From contig NMRA01000321.1 of the NCBI GenBank assembly GCA_002633005.1, forward strand, positions 182,724-246,723: a DNA stretch of 64,000 nucleotides, read 5' to 3'. Under the pieces are notes generated by a model. It was given only the letters and a program-made list of their open reading frames with translations, searched no databases and was not told the DNA's origin. Source of the DNA: Phoronis australis (Eukaryota; Phoronida; Phoronidae). Each line of letters starts with the position of its first letter. Position 1 is the first letter of the stretch. Below are positions 12,131-23,282 of the stretch, piece by piece. Position numbers and translations under genes: made by a program.

Positions 12131-12230
12131 TAATAAAAATAATTGCAGGCGGTCTGATACACGTTGTATCATACGTGCGCAGGCCTCGCATGTGGGCCCA
12201 TTGCACTGATCACCTGGAAATATGTTTATG
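12131..12230 (+). repeat. ~110-bp dispersed repeat (SINE/MITE), copy 1 of 3
   Basis: The core words 'gcaggcggtctgatac', 'acgttgta', 'cgtgcgcaggcctcgcatg', 'tgggcccattgcactgatca' and 'cctgg' recur on the opposite strand at 42831-42910 and 53652-53759. The 53.7-kb copy has a 12-bp target duplication, so this is a mobile family. Confidence 0.75.
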
Positions 12231-12289
12231 CTTTATTGATATATGGTTAAAACCGAGCTGAGGAGCTAGAAACCTGGCTCAAGTGTTTA

Positions 12290-12365
12290 GCAGTGTGACC
12301 TGGTGGGATTTGAACCCACGACCTCGAGTAAAGAAAGCGGGCACTTATCAACGAGGCCACACTGC
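12290..12365 (-). repeat. tRNA-like sequence, probably a SINE head
   Basis: On the minus strand the outer 7-bp arms GCAGTGT and ACACTGC pair perfectly across 76 bases. Inside are a perfect T-arm (GTGGG and CCCAC around TTCAAAT), a strong B box (GGTTCAAATCC) and an A-box-like TGGCCTCGTTGAT. The T-arm is followed by 13 instead of 8 bases, and no good anticodon stem is present. A tRNA-derived SINE head is therefore more likely than a working tRNA gene. Confidence 0.55.
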
Positions 12366-12379
12366 CTCCTCCTTTGCAC

Positions 12380-13868
12380 GATTGTTCACGAGACAAACTT
12401 TTGGGCCCCCTTTATGATATCCTAGATCCGCCATTTTCCACCAGTCATTTCTGATCAGTTTCCGAAGTTGACCGAATCTGGAATTATTCTATCGCCGTAC
12501 ACACAGGTATAACCTTACGGGCATCACTCAAGAAACAACCCCCTGTAGAAACAAGAAGTGAAGCTGACCACGTCCCGATCCCAGAATTTCACAGCGCGAC
12601 AGAATTGTATATCAGGTGACCTTAACATCACCCACCTCATCTGAACCAACCGCACGGCTGGGTGGAAATTTCATGTGCATATGGAAGCCTACCCGGCCCC
12701 TGCCAGTGTGCACTAAATGGAACCAAATATAACACATTCAAACAAACGCTCAACCTAGAAAATTTTCGGACTAGTGGCCTCTCGGAATAGTCAACCCTGG
12801 AACAATGAACCTTGGGAGTAGAGAAATTTCGGACGCGGGACTGACGAATGCTAAAATTATTACTATCGGCCATTGTTGCAATTGTTTGATGTTTCCCAAG
12901 AAGACACTATGTGGCGGAAAATGCTACTCCACGATTCATTTGATGTGCCTGTGTTTGAATGTTGATACTGTCGGATTTCGTGATGTTGCTGAGGGATTTC
13001 TAGAACTTGTCAGGTAGCGCACTACAGGGTTGGTGCTAATGTTGTCATTGGTGTTCGGGTGACAAAACCGATCGAGAAAGACTTTAAGCTTTGAAAGCAC
13101 GCACGTGCACTGAGTACATAATACTTCACAACTAACCAGAACGATAATCGTTCTGTTTCGATGAAATTAGAAAACCATTTTTCTAGCGTCGAGTCACATA
13201 CATGTAACTTAAAAAACAGACAACAATATTTGGTTCACATTTCTGTAGTTTTGGGTTAATCAGAAATCTATAACGTTTTATCATATACATTGCAAATTTT
13301 ATAGCTTGTAATCATCACGATATCTCTAATGATACAGTGTAGGATTATGGAATCCCGTGCGAACATTTTAATCAAACTTAGGAACAAGCACGAATGAGGC
13401 CATGAGCATTACAACCTCTTGGGAAAGTTCGGAGCAAAGGTGGGGATTAAAAAACTCAGTCATTGAAAGATCCTGAAAACACATCTGTAGAGTTGATGAA
13501 GTCAGGTCCCCATCAACAATGTGTAGATGCGCACTACTCTACGCTAACGCCATTTTATAGTAAACCACTGTCTGATAATCAACAGTTGACTTCTGATGAG
13601 GCCAAGGGAGATCAAAAGTCAATTTACCCCGCGCATTTCAAAAATTGACTAAAGTTAATTAATTACAATTATGCAGTTTAAAATTCACTTCAAAGGTGAT
13701 CATTGTCCAACAACAAATTGAAATCGACCAGGCGTTGATTTTTAAGGCTTTAAAAAGCTGCAGCAATTAACGGCAGTAATGTAATAAAGAGTTGGCTCAT
13801 CATTTGCGCTATTTGGCATGTTTAAAACTACGCGTCTTGCCCCACTCTCAACGTGATTGTGATTTCAG
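12380..13868. other. Region upstream of FReD exon, no gene recognised
   Basis: Contains the fragment 'cctagatccgccattttcc' (12420-12440), a worn hAT-MITE end. A 61-codon frame at 13463-13648 has no ATG and no recognisable domain. Upstream exons of the fibrinogen-related gene (signal peptide, linker) should lie on this side but I could not find any. Confidence 0.45.
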
Positions 13869-13990
13869 ACTGTGCTGAGTCGTACCACGCTGGGATGACA
13901 TCTAGCGGCGTCTACAATATTTACCCACGTGACGGCGGCCACAAAGTGTCAGTGTTCTGTGACATGGATACAGACGGGGGCGGCTGGACG
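13869..13990 (+). CDS. Fibrinogen-related protein, first visible exon
   Basis: The acceptor 'gatttcag' opens the start of a fibrinogen C-terminal (FReD) domain: (D)CAESYHAGMTSSGVYNIY, then VSVFCDMDTDGGGWT, then the donor 'gtaagc'. The first Cys (DCAE) and FCDMD are the conserved cysteines of the domain's N-terminal subdomain, and GVY-I and DMDTDGGGW-T are its signatures. The exon starts in phase 1 and ends on a codon boundary, matching exon 22002-22098 (VIQKR). FReD proteins (ficolins, tenascins, angiopoietin-like, invertebrate FREPs) are secreted lectin-like or matrix proteins; which type this is cannot be told without its N-terminus. Earlier exons are not identified. Confidence 0.93.
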
Positions 13991-14381
13991 GTAAGCACTT
14001 GAACAGTTTAAACGCAATATACACAACCACACATGCAAGGTTTTTCAGGGTTCCATATTTCTGTAGTTATTGGAAACGTAAGTTCGAAACGTTAGTTGTT
14101 TGTACTCGGATAAAAGTTCGTCATTGAGGTCGATACTTCACAAACATAAGTTCGAAAATAACAGCTCATAATTCGTAGCCCTTTCAAGCGTCCCAAAATA
14201 TTCTCAAACAATCAGCGTAAAGTGGTTCATATGATATCATCGTGACCACGAAATTGCTTGGAAGCCACACTGCATACATGTAACAGCTGAGTGCAATTTC
14301 TTGAACGTTCTTCATTAGTCGATCTGACTCGTCATGTGCCGTGCGACAAAAATCCCGATCAGCAAGAACTGTTCTAGACTA

Positions 14382-14416
14382 GGTGCAAAGCTGTAAACCA
14401 TCTACAGCTTTGCACC
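14382..14416. repeat. Perfect 14-bp hairpin in the FReD intron
   Basis: GGTGCAAAGCTGTA and TACAGCTTTGCACC pair perfectly around a 7-base loop. It is too short for a typical microRNA precursor. It may be a mobile-element end or a structural motif. Confidence 0.7.
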
Positions 14417-14519
14417 GATGTGGGTAAAATCTTACCCCATAGTATTGTCAGTAAAAGCTACACCGCTCTTCTTTGAGTGAACCAAATTATTTACCACTGT
14501 TGGAAAAATTGGAGTTCTA

Positions 14520-14745
14520 CCGCTCATTTACTGATCAAATTGAAGTGCTCTCTTTTGAGTCGGCTTTTGACGATTACGTCACCTGACCTGAACAATTTCT
14601 TTCCCCCCAGTACTTTGTGCTTCTATCAACTGCTCTTCACTGCCACGAGGTTCTGTACATGTAAAAACAAATTGTCGGAACTGGTTTCATTTCGTTACCT
14701 TTTTAGTATTTTTAAGACCAGCAAAACGAATTTTAGAACAAACTT
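14520..14745. repeat. Dispersed repeat, copy A (pairs with 21095-21300)
   Basis: Shared in order with 21095-21300: 'tcaactg', 'cacgaggtt', 'gtacat', 'ggaactggtttcatttc', 'agtatttt', 'aattt', 'gaacaa'. The Kolobok-like element has inserted at its right edge, so this repeat is older than that insertion. Confidence 0.6.
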
Positions 14746-15851
14746 TGCTGCTGCGAAGTTTAAAGGAGCATGTCACCCAAAAACAACCTAATTTGTATCA
14801 ATTTAGATCGAGTAGTTCTACTCCATAACGGAACGTACGGTTGCGTTACTTGACACCTGCCAGCAGACGGAGGTGTTGAAATTATCCAATGACGTAATTG
14901 GTTTCACACGCAATCTGTTTAGCAGTTCACAACACGGGTAACTGGTGTCAGCTTATCGCTTGAATTTATCATTTAACACCAATAAGTCATCAAACTTCGA
15001 TGTAAAACCCTTAAAAATAAACCGAGTTCTTATAAAAACGTGTTGTTTTATTTCGCTGTTACGAATTTATTGGTATTTGGACACACCGTAGCCCGGAAGT
15101 TCGGCAGGCCAATAAGGTCCGTAGCAGGAGTTTGGGTTCTGATCGGAGACAAATTCGAAATATTTTCCGTGAGATACAGACAGAATAAACCAGACCTGTG
15201 TTGTTTAGACTTGTGATTTTTTGAGTTCTAAACACAAAAAACGCTTGTTATCCTGACCAATGGCTCCGAGCCGGATTGACTCGTTAACCCGGCTAGTGGA
15301 TCGGAAACTGATCAGACATCACGAGCATAAACCAGCCAAAGTTGGAAACTAAACTTCCAGTCAAGAAAATACTATACTAGTGAGCCAAAGTAATGCGCAC
15401 GTGATTATGTTGGCGAATTACCCACGAAACTGCAAATCTACTTACCCGTCGGGAGCCGCGAATTTAGGTTCCGCTTTGGCCACGTGCACCGTCAGAAGTT
15501 GTACAATGACAATCATTATTTTAATAATGTAAATGTGAACAAAAAGTCGCCTAACACCAGGCCGTGGGGTGGAAATCGACTGAGTTGTTTCACAACAGTT
15601 TCTGTCAGCAAACACTAAATTAGCATGAGCTCACATGGCCTCCGGTGTCCCGTCAATTAGTTTTATTGCACGTAAAGCCGGTAACGCAGTTATTTATTCG
15701 TTGCTGGCTTGTCAAATCATTTGCACTCACGAAAACTTCAAAGGCATTACAAATTTCTTCTAATGAGGCACACTTTTTTCATTTTATATAAGTATTGGTT
15801 AGGGTGAGAATAATTCATTTTGAAACAGAACGCTCAGTAATAAACATCAAC

Positions 15852-16033
15852 ATGGCAACTCGCAATCCCGACTTAGACGAGAGCTCATCAGTCGATCCCT
15901 ACGAAGACTTCGCAGGTGGATCGTTGAATTTCACAGGCTATCAATTCGAACAGGAATAGAGTGATGAAGAAATATTAGAGAGGCGCCGTGAACAAGCTCA
16001 GATAACGGAACATATGGATTGGATAATTATTTG
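15852..16033 (+). pseudogene. P2X7-C-terminal-like first exon inside Kolobok copy 1
   Basis: An ATG (MATRNPDLDESS…) leads to an acidic stretch and GYQFEQE, one in-frame TAG (15957) where the sister copies read Tyr (TAC), then SDEEILERRREQ. It ends at a donor (ttg|gtaagcc). In the third copy the motif reads YQFEPEYTD. A Y-x-FEPEYT-EE segment near the N-terminus is what I associate with stand-alone invertebrate proteins carrying the zinc-binding domain of the vertebrate P2X7 C-terminus. The zinc-binding part itself is absent, so the name is tentative. The donor is shared by copies 1 and 3, so the element seems to have carried a spliced gene. Confidence 0.45.
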
Positions 16034-16056
16034 GTAAGCCGGCATTCGTCAGGCAC

Positions 16057-16260
16057 TCACTCGGCTGCCGACGACTGCAGGCCACAGACACGGAGATTTT
16101 TCACGGCCTCATACTTGCTATTTACAGCGTACTTTTCATTCTTCACTACCAAGAGCAACTTACTAAGCATTTCAGAAGTCGAAAAAAAACGATATACCCG
16201 TTTTTCTCGCAGCTGCATAGTTCGGACAAGCGGGTACGATACACTGCAACATAGCGGCAT
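16057..16260 (-). pseudogene. THAP zinc-finger remnant inside Kolobok copy 1
   Basis: The minus-strand reading retains VYRFF, then EMLSKLLLVVKNEKYAVNSK and LRVCGL. The sister copies show these as the F-x-LP, KW-x-VV and C-x-x-H(Y)F parts of a C2CH THAP finger. The N-terminal Cys pair and the HF step are lost through frame changes. THAP domains bind DNA and are found in P-element and Kolobok transposases. It faces the P2X7-like exon tail to tail. Confidence 0.6.
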
Positions 16261-16650
16261 TCACTCTGCAGATGAGCCACTGACGTCACTAGCGTCGTTT
16301 CTCACCTTCCTCACAGGTTAACGCGACACCTCTTGGCAAGGTGAAGTCGACCGTATGCGAGGTGATGTGGATATAGACCGATCAAGATGGCAAAAAAGAC
16401 TAATTAAATCGAGTGGCATTCTCCTTTAAAGCCGTCACAATGTCCCAAGAGACGTATTGCAAAAATTTAGGACGGCGCGAGGGCGTGAAGCGAGCGTACT
16501 GTTTTCAAAATGATGGCAGACTTTCTTTGTTACAAAACTAACTTTTATTAGATTCTTAGATTGTTAAATGACTAGCAACTGGCAAGGCCAGTGTCGGAAT
16601 TGCCTCCCAGATTTTGTATGCACCCGGGCGGTCATTGGATCTGCGATATA

Positions 16651-17911
16651 TGAGGGTTAAATAAGTTCTCGGCCTCACCAAGAAAACAGGGACGTAGATT
16701 AATTTTGTTCACCCCATAGCAAAATTTCATCTTTAATAAAAGTACTGCGTTTGGGCTAAATTAGGTGGCGCTGCTTCAAAAAAGCAAACGACAACACATT
16801 TAGCAGAATGCAGATAACGGAGACGAGAGCTGTCATAAAGTTCTTGGTTAAGAAAGGAATGAAACCAACAGATATTCATGACGAGGTGCAAAAAACACTC
16901 GGAACAGACTTCCCGAGCTACTCCACACTAAAAAAGTGGGCAGCTTGTTTCAAGAGGGGTAGAGAAAGCGTTGAAGGTGACCCTCGTCCAGGAGGTACAA
17001 AATCGTCGACCTCCAGTTAAAATGTACAGAAAAATCCTGCAATGGTTATAAAAGACAGGCGAATGACTGTTCAACAATTGACAAACACTTTTCGTATCAA
17101 CAATAGGTACGTCTCTATAATTTTGAGTGAAGATTTAGGCATGAATAAGCTGAGTGCACGATGGGTGCCAAGAACGTTTATTCGGGATCAGAAAATGAGC
17201 AGAATGCAAGTTTCAAAGGAACTTTTAGGAAGATTCCAAGCAGACCCTGCCAAATTTTCCAAAATACTCGTAACCCAGGACTGGGATGAGATATGGGTCC
17301 ACCACTTTGACCCAGAATCAAAACAACAAGTAAAAAAAGGAAGCACGTGGGTTCCCCAAGCCCGAGAAAGTTCAAGTTGGGTGCCTCTGCGAAGTTATGG
17401 CCTCTGTGTTCTGGGACATCGAAGGTATTCTGAAGATTGACTACTTGCAACGAGGACACGCTGTTACTGGGGATTACTATGCATCACTTCTGGAAAAACA
17501 AAAAAGCAACCAAAGAAAAAAGACGCGGGAAGTTTCGGGGTGGAGTGCTGTTGCTTCAAGACAACGCACCTGTTCATTCTGCCCAAGTTGCGGTGGTTGA
17601 AGCAACTAGATGTGGCTTTGAAATCTTTCCGCACCCCGCCTATTCTCCAGACCTGGCCCCGTCCGATTTTTATTTGTTTCCACACTTGAAGGCCTACCTG
17701 CGTGGACGCCAGTATGTGAGCGGTGATGACGTCATGAGTGCAGTGAAGGGGCTCGACAAAAGTTTTTTTTACGAAGGCATTGCAAAACTGGAGCACAGAT
17801 GGAAGAAATGCATTGATGTAACGGGAGATTATACTGAAAAAGTAAAAGTCAAAATTAATTGTTATCGCATTGTTTTCTGGGTGAGGCCGAGAACTAATTG
17901 AACGACCCTCG
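16651..17911 (+). mobile_element. mariner-family transposon, 1.26 kb
   Basis: Inverted termini are recognisable over ~40 bp: left TGAGGGTTAAATAAGTTCTC…, right (complement) CGAGGGTCGTTCAATTAGTT…, both continuing 'ctcggcctcacc' and 'agaaaaca'. TA lies at both outer borders (16649-16650, 17912-17913). The length is typical of mariner. Ends and transposase orientation agree. Confidence 0.92.
16808..17901 (+). pseudogene. mariner transposase, inactivated
   Basis: It begins with an ATG and a helix-turn-helix region (TRAVIKFLVKKGMKPTDIHDE…). It reads through FKRGRESVEGDPRPG to a stop at 17018, then resumes with the second DNA-binding helix region (…RMTVQQLTNTF…). The first catalytic Asp lies in VTQDWDEIWVHHFDPE, where extra bases have damaged the usual GDE(T/S)WV context. 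The second is in LLQDNAPVHSA and the third in SPDLAPSDFYLFP, which fits the D,D34D triad of mariner. At least two frame changes (around 17390 and 17520) separate these parts, so no active enzyme is made. Family homologues run ~345 residues; nearly all of that is present in pieces. Confidence 0.93.
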
Positions 17912-17935
17912 TAAGTTTCACGACGAGGTGAATAA

Positions 17936-18235
17936 CAGGGGCGGATCCAGGATTTTGAGTTAGGGGGGCAGGGCACAGGAATAACTGGAATTCCACCAAT
18001 GCGCGAGCCCAGCCTAAAATGTAGGGATGTAGGAGGTCTTGACTTTTTGGGTTTGTGGACCTTGTTACTAAAAACGGGTTTTGTGCAAGGCCTATGCATT
18101 GTGCATTCGCCCCCGAGCTCCCCTGGCTGCGGGGATATGCTAGTCAGCAATTCGCACCTCAAACTGCCACCGTGAAACTAGTAGAATTTTAGGTGGGCCC
18201 ATGCTTCTCTTGGCCCCTCCCTAAATCCGCCACTG
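17936..18235. mobile_element. hAT-like MITE with CAGxGGCGGAT ends
   Basis: The left end CAGGGGCGGATCCAGGATTT mirrors the right end (complement CAGTGGCGGATTTAG) across 300 bp with no coding potential. CAG(T/G)GGCGGATC termini are widespread among animal hAT MITEs. No matching 8-bp target duplication is left. Related worn ends occur at 12420, 24570, 29910, 47270, 52805 and 61666. Confidence 0.65.
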
Positions 18236-21090
18236 AATCATACCCGGCCTGTATGGAATTTCGTTTTATAACGGATATCAACTCACAGTGTTACCTAGCC
18301 ATATTTTGCGATAGTCTCCAAAAAGCTACATGTAGCTGATAGGCTACAATTAAGATCTGCAGTGCGCACTTCGACGTTTCGTGTTACTGTTCCGGCCCTG
18401 CGTTTAGGGAATCCAGCACAAAACGGAATATTCTGATGTGGGTCGTTCCCGTAGGCCTAACGGAATTCTCATACTGGCGGCCCATATCGGAATATATTTT
18501 TTATTGGCTTTAAAGCTTTTAATTGATTACAAATCCTTATAATTCGGTATGTTTCCGTTCAATCCAGACTTTATTTCATAGTTTTAATTTATTACAGATA
18601 TTCAAAACGTTGTGTTGCTATACAATTTTCGATTTTTTGAGGCTGATCGAGTCAAAATGGCGGCGACTACGGGTTGCAGGATTTCAACGCGAATTATTTT
18701 GAAAATTAAGTTTCTAATATAAAACTTTTAATGAATTTAAATATAATTGCTTTGTAGGAAAATATCAATCAAGCATGCGTTGTAACGTTTCCACGTACAT
18801 GTATTTTAACGGCCTATTGTCGCCGAGACCCTAATGCTGGACACACACTCGACAGCAGCCACACAGCGTTCACACTTCGGCTTCAAGAAGACATGAACGC
18901 AAAGTTCCTAGCATCCAAGTTTCTGTATCAAGCAAACTACACCTTATAATAAACATTGTGAAATTGCCTGAAAACAATTTGGACCAAGCGTCTTGTTTTT
19001 TCCGGCTGTTTGGGCGACCCCAGTTACCCTCGCTGTGGATTCCCGTACGGGCTCGTATTAGAATGTGTGTTAATATTAATTGACATGAAGTGAACAATTA
19101 ACGAATTTCCACGTATTTGCACTAAATTAAACGACCAGTCATTGATTCCAATACGATGGAGACACGGTAAAAGCCAAATTCGTTGTCACGATGATGTCGT
19201 AGACTTCGATTGGTGCAAGCGCCATCTAAAGTTTTTTTTGGCGATAAAAGGTGCTCGTGATGGGGTTGCTGTATTGTAAAAGGCCACTTTAATTGACGTC
19301 GTGTGTTGATGTTTTTCATCAATACACTAATTTAGATAGAGAAAAAAGTAGGTCTACTCTGCATCCACAGCTGTCAAGACGTTTCTCACAATATCGTTAA
19401 GGCTGAACATGGGAACCCCTTTTTAAAGTTAGTCAACAAATTCGACAAATACACTGGTCATTTACACAAGAATAAGCACCGACCGAGGGCCCTTGGTGGA
19501 TGCCCGGAGTAGTTTGGCCTCTGATGTCTTTTGTGGTCCAGTCGTTGAACCACTTTCGACAAGCTATCATGCTACTGTACATGTCAGGAATTTTTCAAAA
19601 AGACATTTTAAGTGTTAAAATAGGGATTCAGAATTTTACCGAAAGAAATTACATTTGGCCTAAATGAAAAGTTTAGGCCCTAAAACAGGTCTGTTTATGT
19701 AGCTTTTGAAAAATTACTCATGGTGTACATGTATGTAAGTTTGTCTGTGTTTAAGTGTTCGTGTTTTAGTGCGTGTTCCTGCGCGTGTGTGTATGTGAGT
19801 ATTACTACTGTTTCCAATAATAATTCAATTGTGCCAATGTTTACCGGTTGCCCGGATGCCATTTTTCGATAACTAGGTCTCTGAAAAGTTAAGCCGAGAG
19901 GTATCTTCTGCATTTACGTATACCCGTGAAATTAAATTTTAAAAATCGAACAGTTTACCCTGTAAAACAAACCCGGTCCAGTACTTCGTGTTGCTGACAG
20001 CGTACAGTGCATTTCCCAATTGTCCCGTTCTTGACGGACTGTAGCACTTTTTTGATTTTTTCAGCCATCCTGCCTCACCATCTAAATGTTCCGCTATTTG
20101 ACAAACGGCCCAATTGACAAATCATCATATACACTGTACTGTTTTTATTTCCCAAGCCACGTAGGCATATTTGTGCGTTCGACTAAAACGACAAAACGGG
20201 ATATTTCAAAGTTGTTTTCGGCACTCGTAATTTCCCATTCAATTAAAACACACTACAAAAATCACTCTCGGACATTTTGGGTGTTACATCTGCGGTTCGA
20301 CAATAACGCTGTCGGTACGCGTTCGTGAGTTGCAGCGAACATTTCACCCTTGTCCCGCTTTTTAATCCAGTTGTACCGTTTTTTCGTTCTTGAATGTTGA
20401 CCTACCACTTTCCAAAGAGTTACTGAAACCATTCATCACCGGGTACCAAATTCCCGAAGTCTAGTGTACATATTTTTACCAATATTTTATTGCATATCTT
20501 CGGATAAAAAACCCAAACTTAACGCTTAAGAGGAATTCAATTCCAGATATCAAACACATCCAAAATCGCTAAACTCTAAATGTCACATGTGAATTTATTT
20601 TAGCTGGTGTTTCTTACCGCTAAGCCATCACTAAGTCGGTATTTGATTTACTAATAGGGCGTCTTGGCGACTGCAGCAATCGTAAATATCTGTTGGCGAG
20701 GTACAAGGTGACGTGAAAGGGGCGGTGCTGGTGTTCTCTGCACATATTTTTGCATCCGTTATACGTTGTTTCCGGACCGACAATGTAGACATCGAAATTG
20801 GAACTCCGGTGTAAAACAGATATTCTAAAGACGAAAACAGACTCTCGTACTTTCAAAACTGCTAACCAGCCCAAAGAACAAGAATTCCGACCTTGAAAAC
20901 ATGAACATAACACGCTGGGACTAAAACAACACTCCTGCACGTTCTGTCAAAACACCGTTTATCTCAAGAAAATAGTACTTGTACGACATTTACCGATTTC
21001 ACATTTTGGTGACAAAATAAATATTTCTACTTTAAATATTGATATATTTTGTTTTTCTGCATGAGAATTTTAGACAACTTACGACCGATT
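18236..21090. other. FReD intron DNA, nothing recognised
   Basis: No domain-bearing frame, RNA gene or clear element was found. A GT-rich stretch occurs near 19735-19800. Short open frames here lack splice context. Confidence 0.45.
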
Positions 21091-21094
21091 AGCG

Positions 21095-21300
21095 TACAGC
21101 TCCTTATTCTCCTGCTAAAGTTGTGGTGCGATCTTTTGCGTCACGTTTTGGCCGAGTTTCTTTTGCCCCAATTCTTCAATCAACTGGTTTTCTTCCACGA
21201 GGTTGCGTACATTTCACAAATTATTGGAACTGGTTTCATTTCTTTTCAATATTTTTGTGTTTCAACCCCAGAAAACCAAATTTCAGTTCGAATTTCGTAA
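21095..21300. repeat. Dispersed repeat, copy B (pairs with 14520-14745)
   Basis: Colinear with 14520-14745 over ~200 bp, including 'ggaactggtttcatttc'. Both copies lie in the same intron and orientation. Confidence 0.6.
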
Positions 21301-22001
21301 CAATGTTCCGCCAAAAAGAGCGTAAACGCGTTGAGTTCTGAAATTATGATTCCAATTTCCATTTTAATGATTGACGAGAAGTTAAAGTGCACTTTTTTGA
21401 AGGCAAAAGCGATGGAACTGTTAACGGTTCATGACTTTTGAGTGATTAATTCTTGCAGTCCATTTCAAAACTCGGAAACACGACTGTACAGGAATTAATG
21501 CACTATCGAGAAGTGAATCGATGTGGCCTATTGACAAGATGTTTAAAGCAATTCATCAATTATGACACTCGAAAGTCCAAATAATATTTTTGTTTCTGAT
21601 TTTGAAAACATTTTGGCCAAAGTATCTGAAAATAACTAAATATTCACCGAGATAACAACGTGTTGAGAGTATAGATTATGTTGACGTTCGCCAGCAGACC
21701 AAAAAAAATCAAATAAAAAAGTCAATATTTTACGTTAATAAGTTACGTTAACTTTTCGATGATATTTAAAAAACAAATGCAGAAAACAACTAGAAAGTAC
21801 TTGAATATGGTTAAACTTAAAGTTTCTGGCTACTGACATCGTCTCAGAATGATGCCGTCTCGGGAAATTTTAAAAACTGTCCGGATTTCTCGTTTAATCC
21901 CCGGAACATGTACCCTGTACATGCATATTTCCCACAACTGGCGTTTCCGCTGCGTACATGTAGAAACACGTGTGGGCTTCACTAGCACGTTATCACTGCA
22001 G

Positions 22002-22098
22002 GTTATTCAAAAACGCTACGACGGATCGCAGGACTTCAAATTAACCTGGGCGGAGTACAAGGAAGGTTTTGGTTCACCCTACAGGGAATATTGGCTTG
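22002..22098 (+). CDS. Fibrinogen-related protein, FReD exon 2
   Basis: Following the acceptor 'cactgcag', the exon reads [21 protein letters not shown], then [12 protein letters not shown], and stops at the donor g|gtaagt in phase 1. (V)IQ-R-DGS-DF---W-EY--GFG----E-WLG is the central FReD signature and continues directly from the GGGWT that ends exon 13869-13990. All residues usually invariant here (W, Y, GFG, E, WLG) are present. Confidence 0.95.
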
Positions 22099-23108
22099 GT
22101 AAGTTAAGTAACAAGGCTTAAAATTGCTCTGTAATAGCAGGTTCATGGATTGACGGTTGTGCCAATGTGTGGTGCAGCTCACAGTTCTACTGGGTCCAGG
22201 TGTTTTTTGTTGAACAAAAGGACTCCGAGCTTTGCATGAGCTGGTGTCTTTCACACTCGAAAATAGCGAAGTGAAGCTCACCATGGACGACAGGACTGAG
22301 TTTTTGTAACTCTACTAGACGGAGATCAGCAGCTGGACGGGGAATCAGCACACGCCGTGCGTGGATCATAAAGCGATTCACCCCTTCACCCCTGTTCGTC
22401 CCCTCGTAGAGTTACTCCTAGTCAGTTTTACTGTTTTAATCGTTTTGTAGTGAGCCACCAACAGTAATACTGCTCATAGCTACATGTAGTTAAAAAACGG
22501 ATTATCAACTTTGTTGATCCCTCCATGCAATTCACAAAGTTTTCGCGTCTTAATTTGTAGTTGTACATTACCTTAATTTGGGAAATGATTTGAATGAAAA
22601 AACCATGAAACCGATGTTGCACTCGAAATTTCAATTATATCGAATTTTGGGTCCTCTTTTGGAAAGCATGGGGACCAAAACCAAGGAATGTGCAACTTAA
22701 GACCCCCTTGACTTCAATGGTAGGTACGCAGTCACTAAAATCGTTTACACCCCAAAGCGTGATTAAAGACCTGCTGCCTCTCCAGCTAGGTAGTTCACTT
22801 CCACCAGATGTTTAATGTACATGTACAGTACAATCCGGATGGCATTTCACAGAAACTGTTACCGCATGAAGCCACAAAGGACCCAAAGGGAAGTCAGTGG
22901 CACACACAATCTATGCCACGCAATAAGCAATTTCCTCGACAATTGTCTGTACATGTATATGGTTTACCTACGTGACAATGCCCCAAGTATCGTACGTTCA
23001 CCATCAGTCTTTGTAGGAACCGTCGGTCCCTTTATGTGTTTTTGCACGCTGATGGACGTGTAGGAAGAATACAATAAACTAGGCCTAACTCAAATTATGA
23101 CCTTTCAG

Positions 23109-23282
23109 GTAACGACAATATTCATGACATCGTAAATGGGAAGACCATTTACGAGTTGCGTGTTGACTTGGAAGACTTCAGTAACATCAGCGTGTTTGCA
23201 CAGTATTCAACATTCCAACTTTCCGACGAGAGAGATAAGTACAAACTGACATTGGGCAGTTACAACATCAATAGTACAGCGG
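23109..23282 (+). CDS. Fibrinogen-related protein, FReD exon 3
   Basis: The acceptor 'cctttcag' is followed by (G)NDNIHDI, GKTIYELRVDLEDF, then FAQYSTFQLSDERDKYKLTLGSY and NSTAG, ending at a g|gtaggc donor in phase 1. This corresponds to the GN--IH-L—YELR-DLEDF—A-Y--F-V--E---Y-L--G-Y-G-AG region of FReDs. Both junctions are phase-compatible with their neighbours. Confidence 0.95.

Larger units (their letters stand above)
14764..16425. mobile_element. Kolobok-like DNA transposon, copy 1 (1,662 bp)
   Basis: Both ends carry the same inverted terminus (AGGAGCATGTCACCC at the left; GGTGGCATTCTCCT at the right, its imperfect complement). Both are flanked by TTAA (14760-14763 and 16426-16429). TTAA duplications with purine-rich AGG termini and a THAP finger are the marks of the Kolobok superfamily, whereas piggyBac has TTAA but CCC-type ends and no THAP. 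A near full-length second copy is at 34493-36172 and a truncated, inverted third at 58652-59825. Inside are a P2X7-like exon (+) and a THAP remnant (-); no transposase core was recognised, so it is non-autonomous or badly decayed. Confidence 0.75.
13991..22001 (+). other. Intron 1 of the fibrinogen-related gene
   Basis: An 8.0-kb intron between two phase-matched FReD exons. It has been enlarged by transposons: a Kolobok-like element (14764-16425), a mariner (16651-17911) and a hAT-like MITE (17936-18235). The part from 18.3 to 21.1 kb has no recognisable gene. Confidence 0.85.

Noticed and set aside
12290-12365. Functional tRNA gene on the minus strand
   Set aside because: The perfect outer stem is offset from the T-arm by five extra bases, and there is no proper anticodon stem, so a SINE head is more likely.
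16019-16321. 100-codon plus-strand frame inside Kolobok copy 1
   Set aside because: It is antisense to the THAP remnant and is interrupted in the other copies, so it is not a conserved gene of the element.
14764-16425. piggyBac or P-element identity for the TTAA/THAP element
   Set aside because: piggyBac ends begin CCC and have no THAP finger, and P elements make 8-bp duplications. TTAA with AGG ends and THAP fits Kolobok better.
17464-18162. 232-codon minus-strand open frame
   Set aside because: It lies antisense to the mariner transposase and runs into the hAT-like MITE. No domain is visible, so it is a shadow frame.
20620-20940. 106-codon minus-strand open frame
   Set aside because: No ordered domain, no splice sites and no similarity to any other part of the window; a chance frame in intron DNA.
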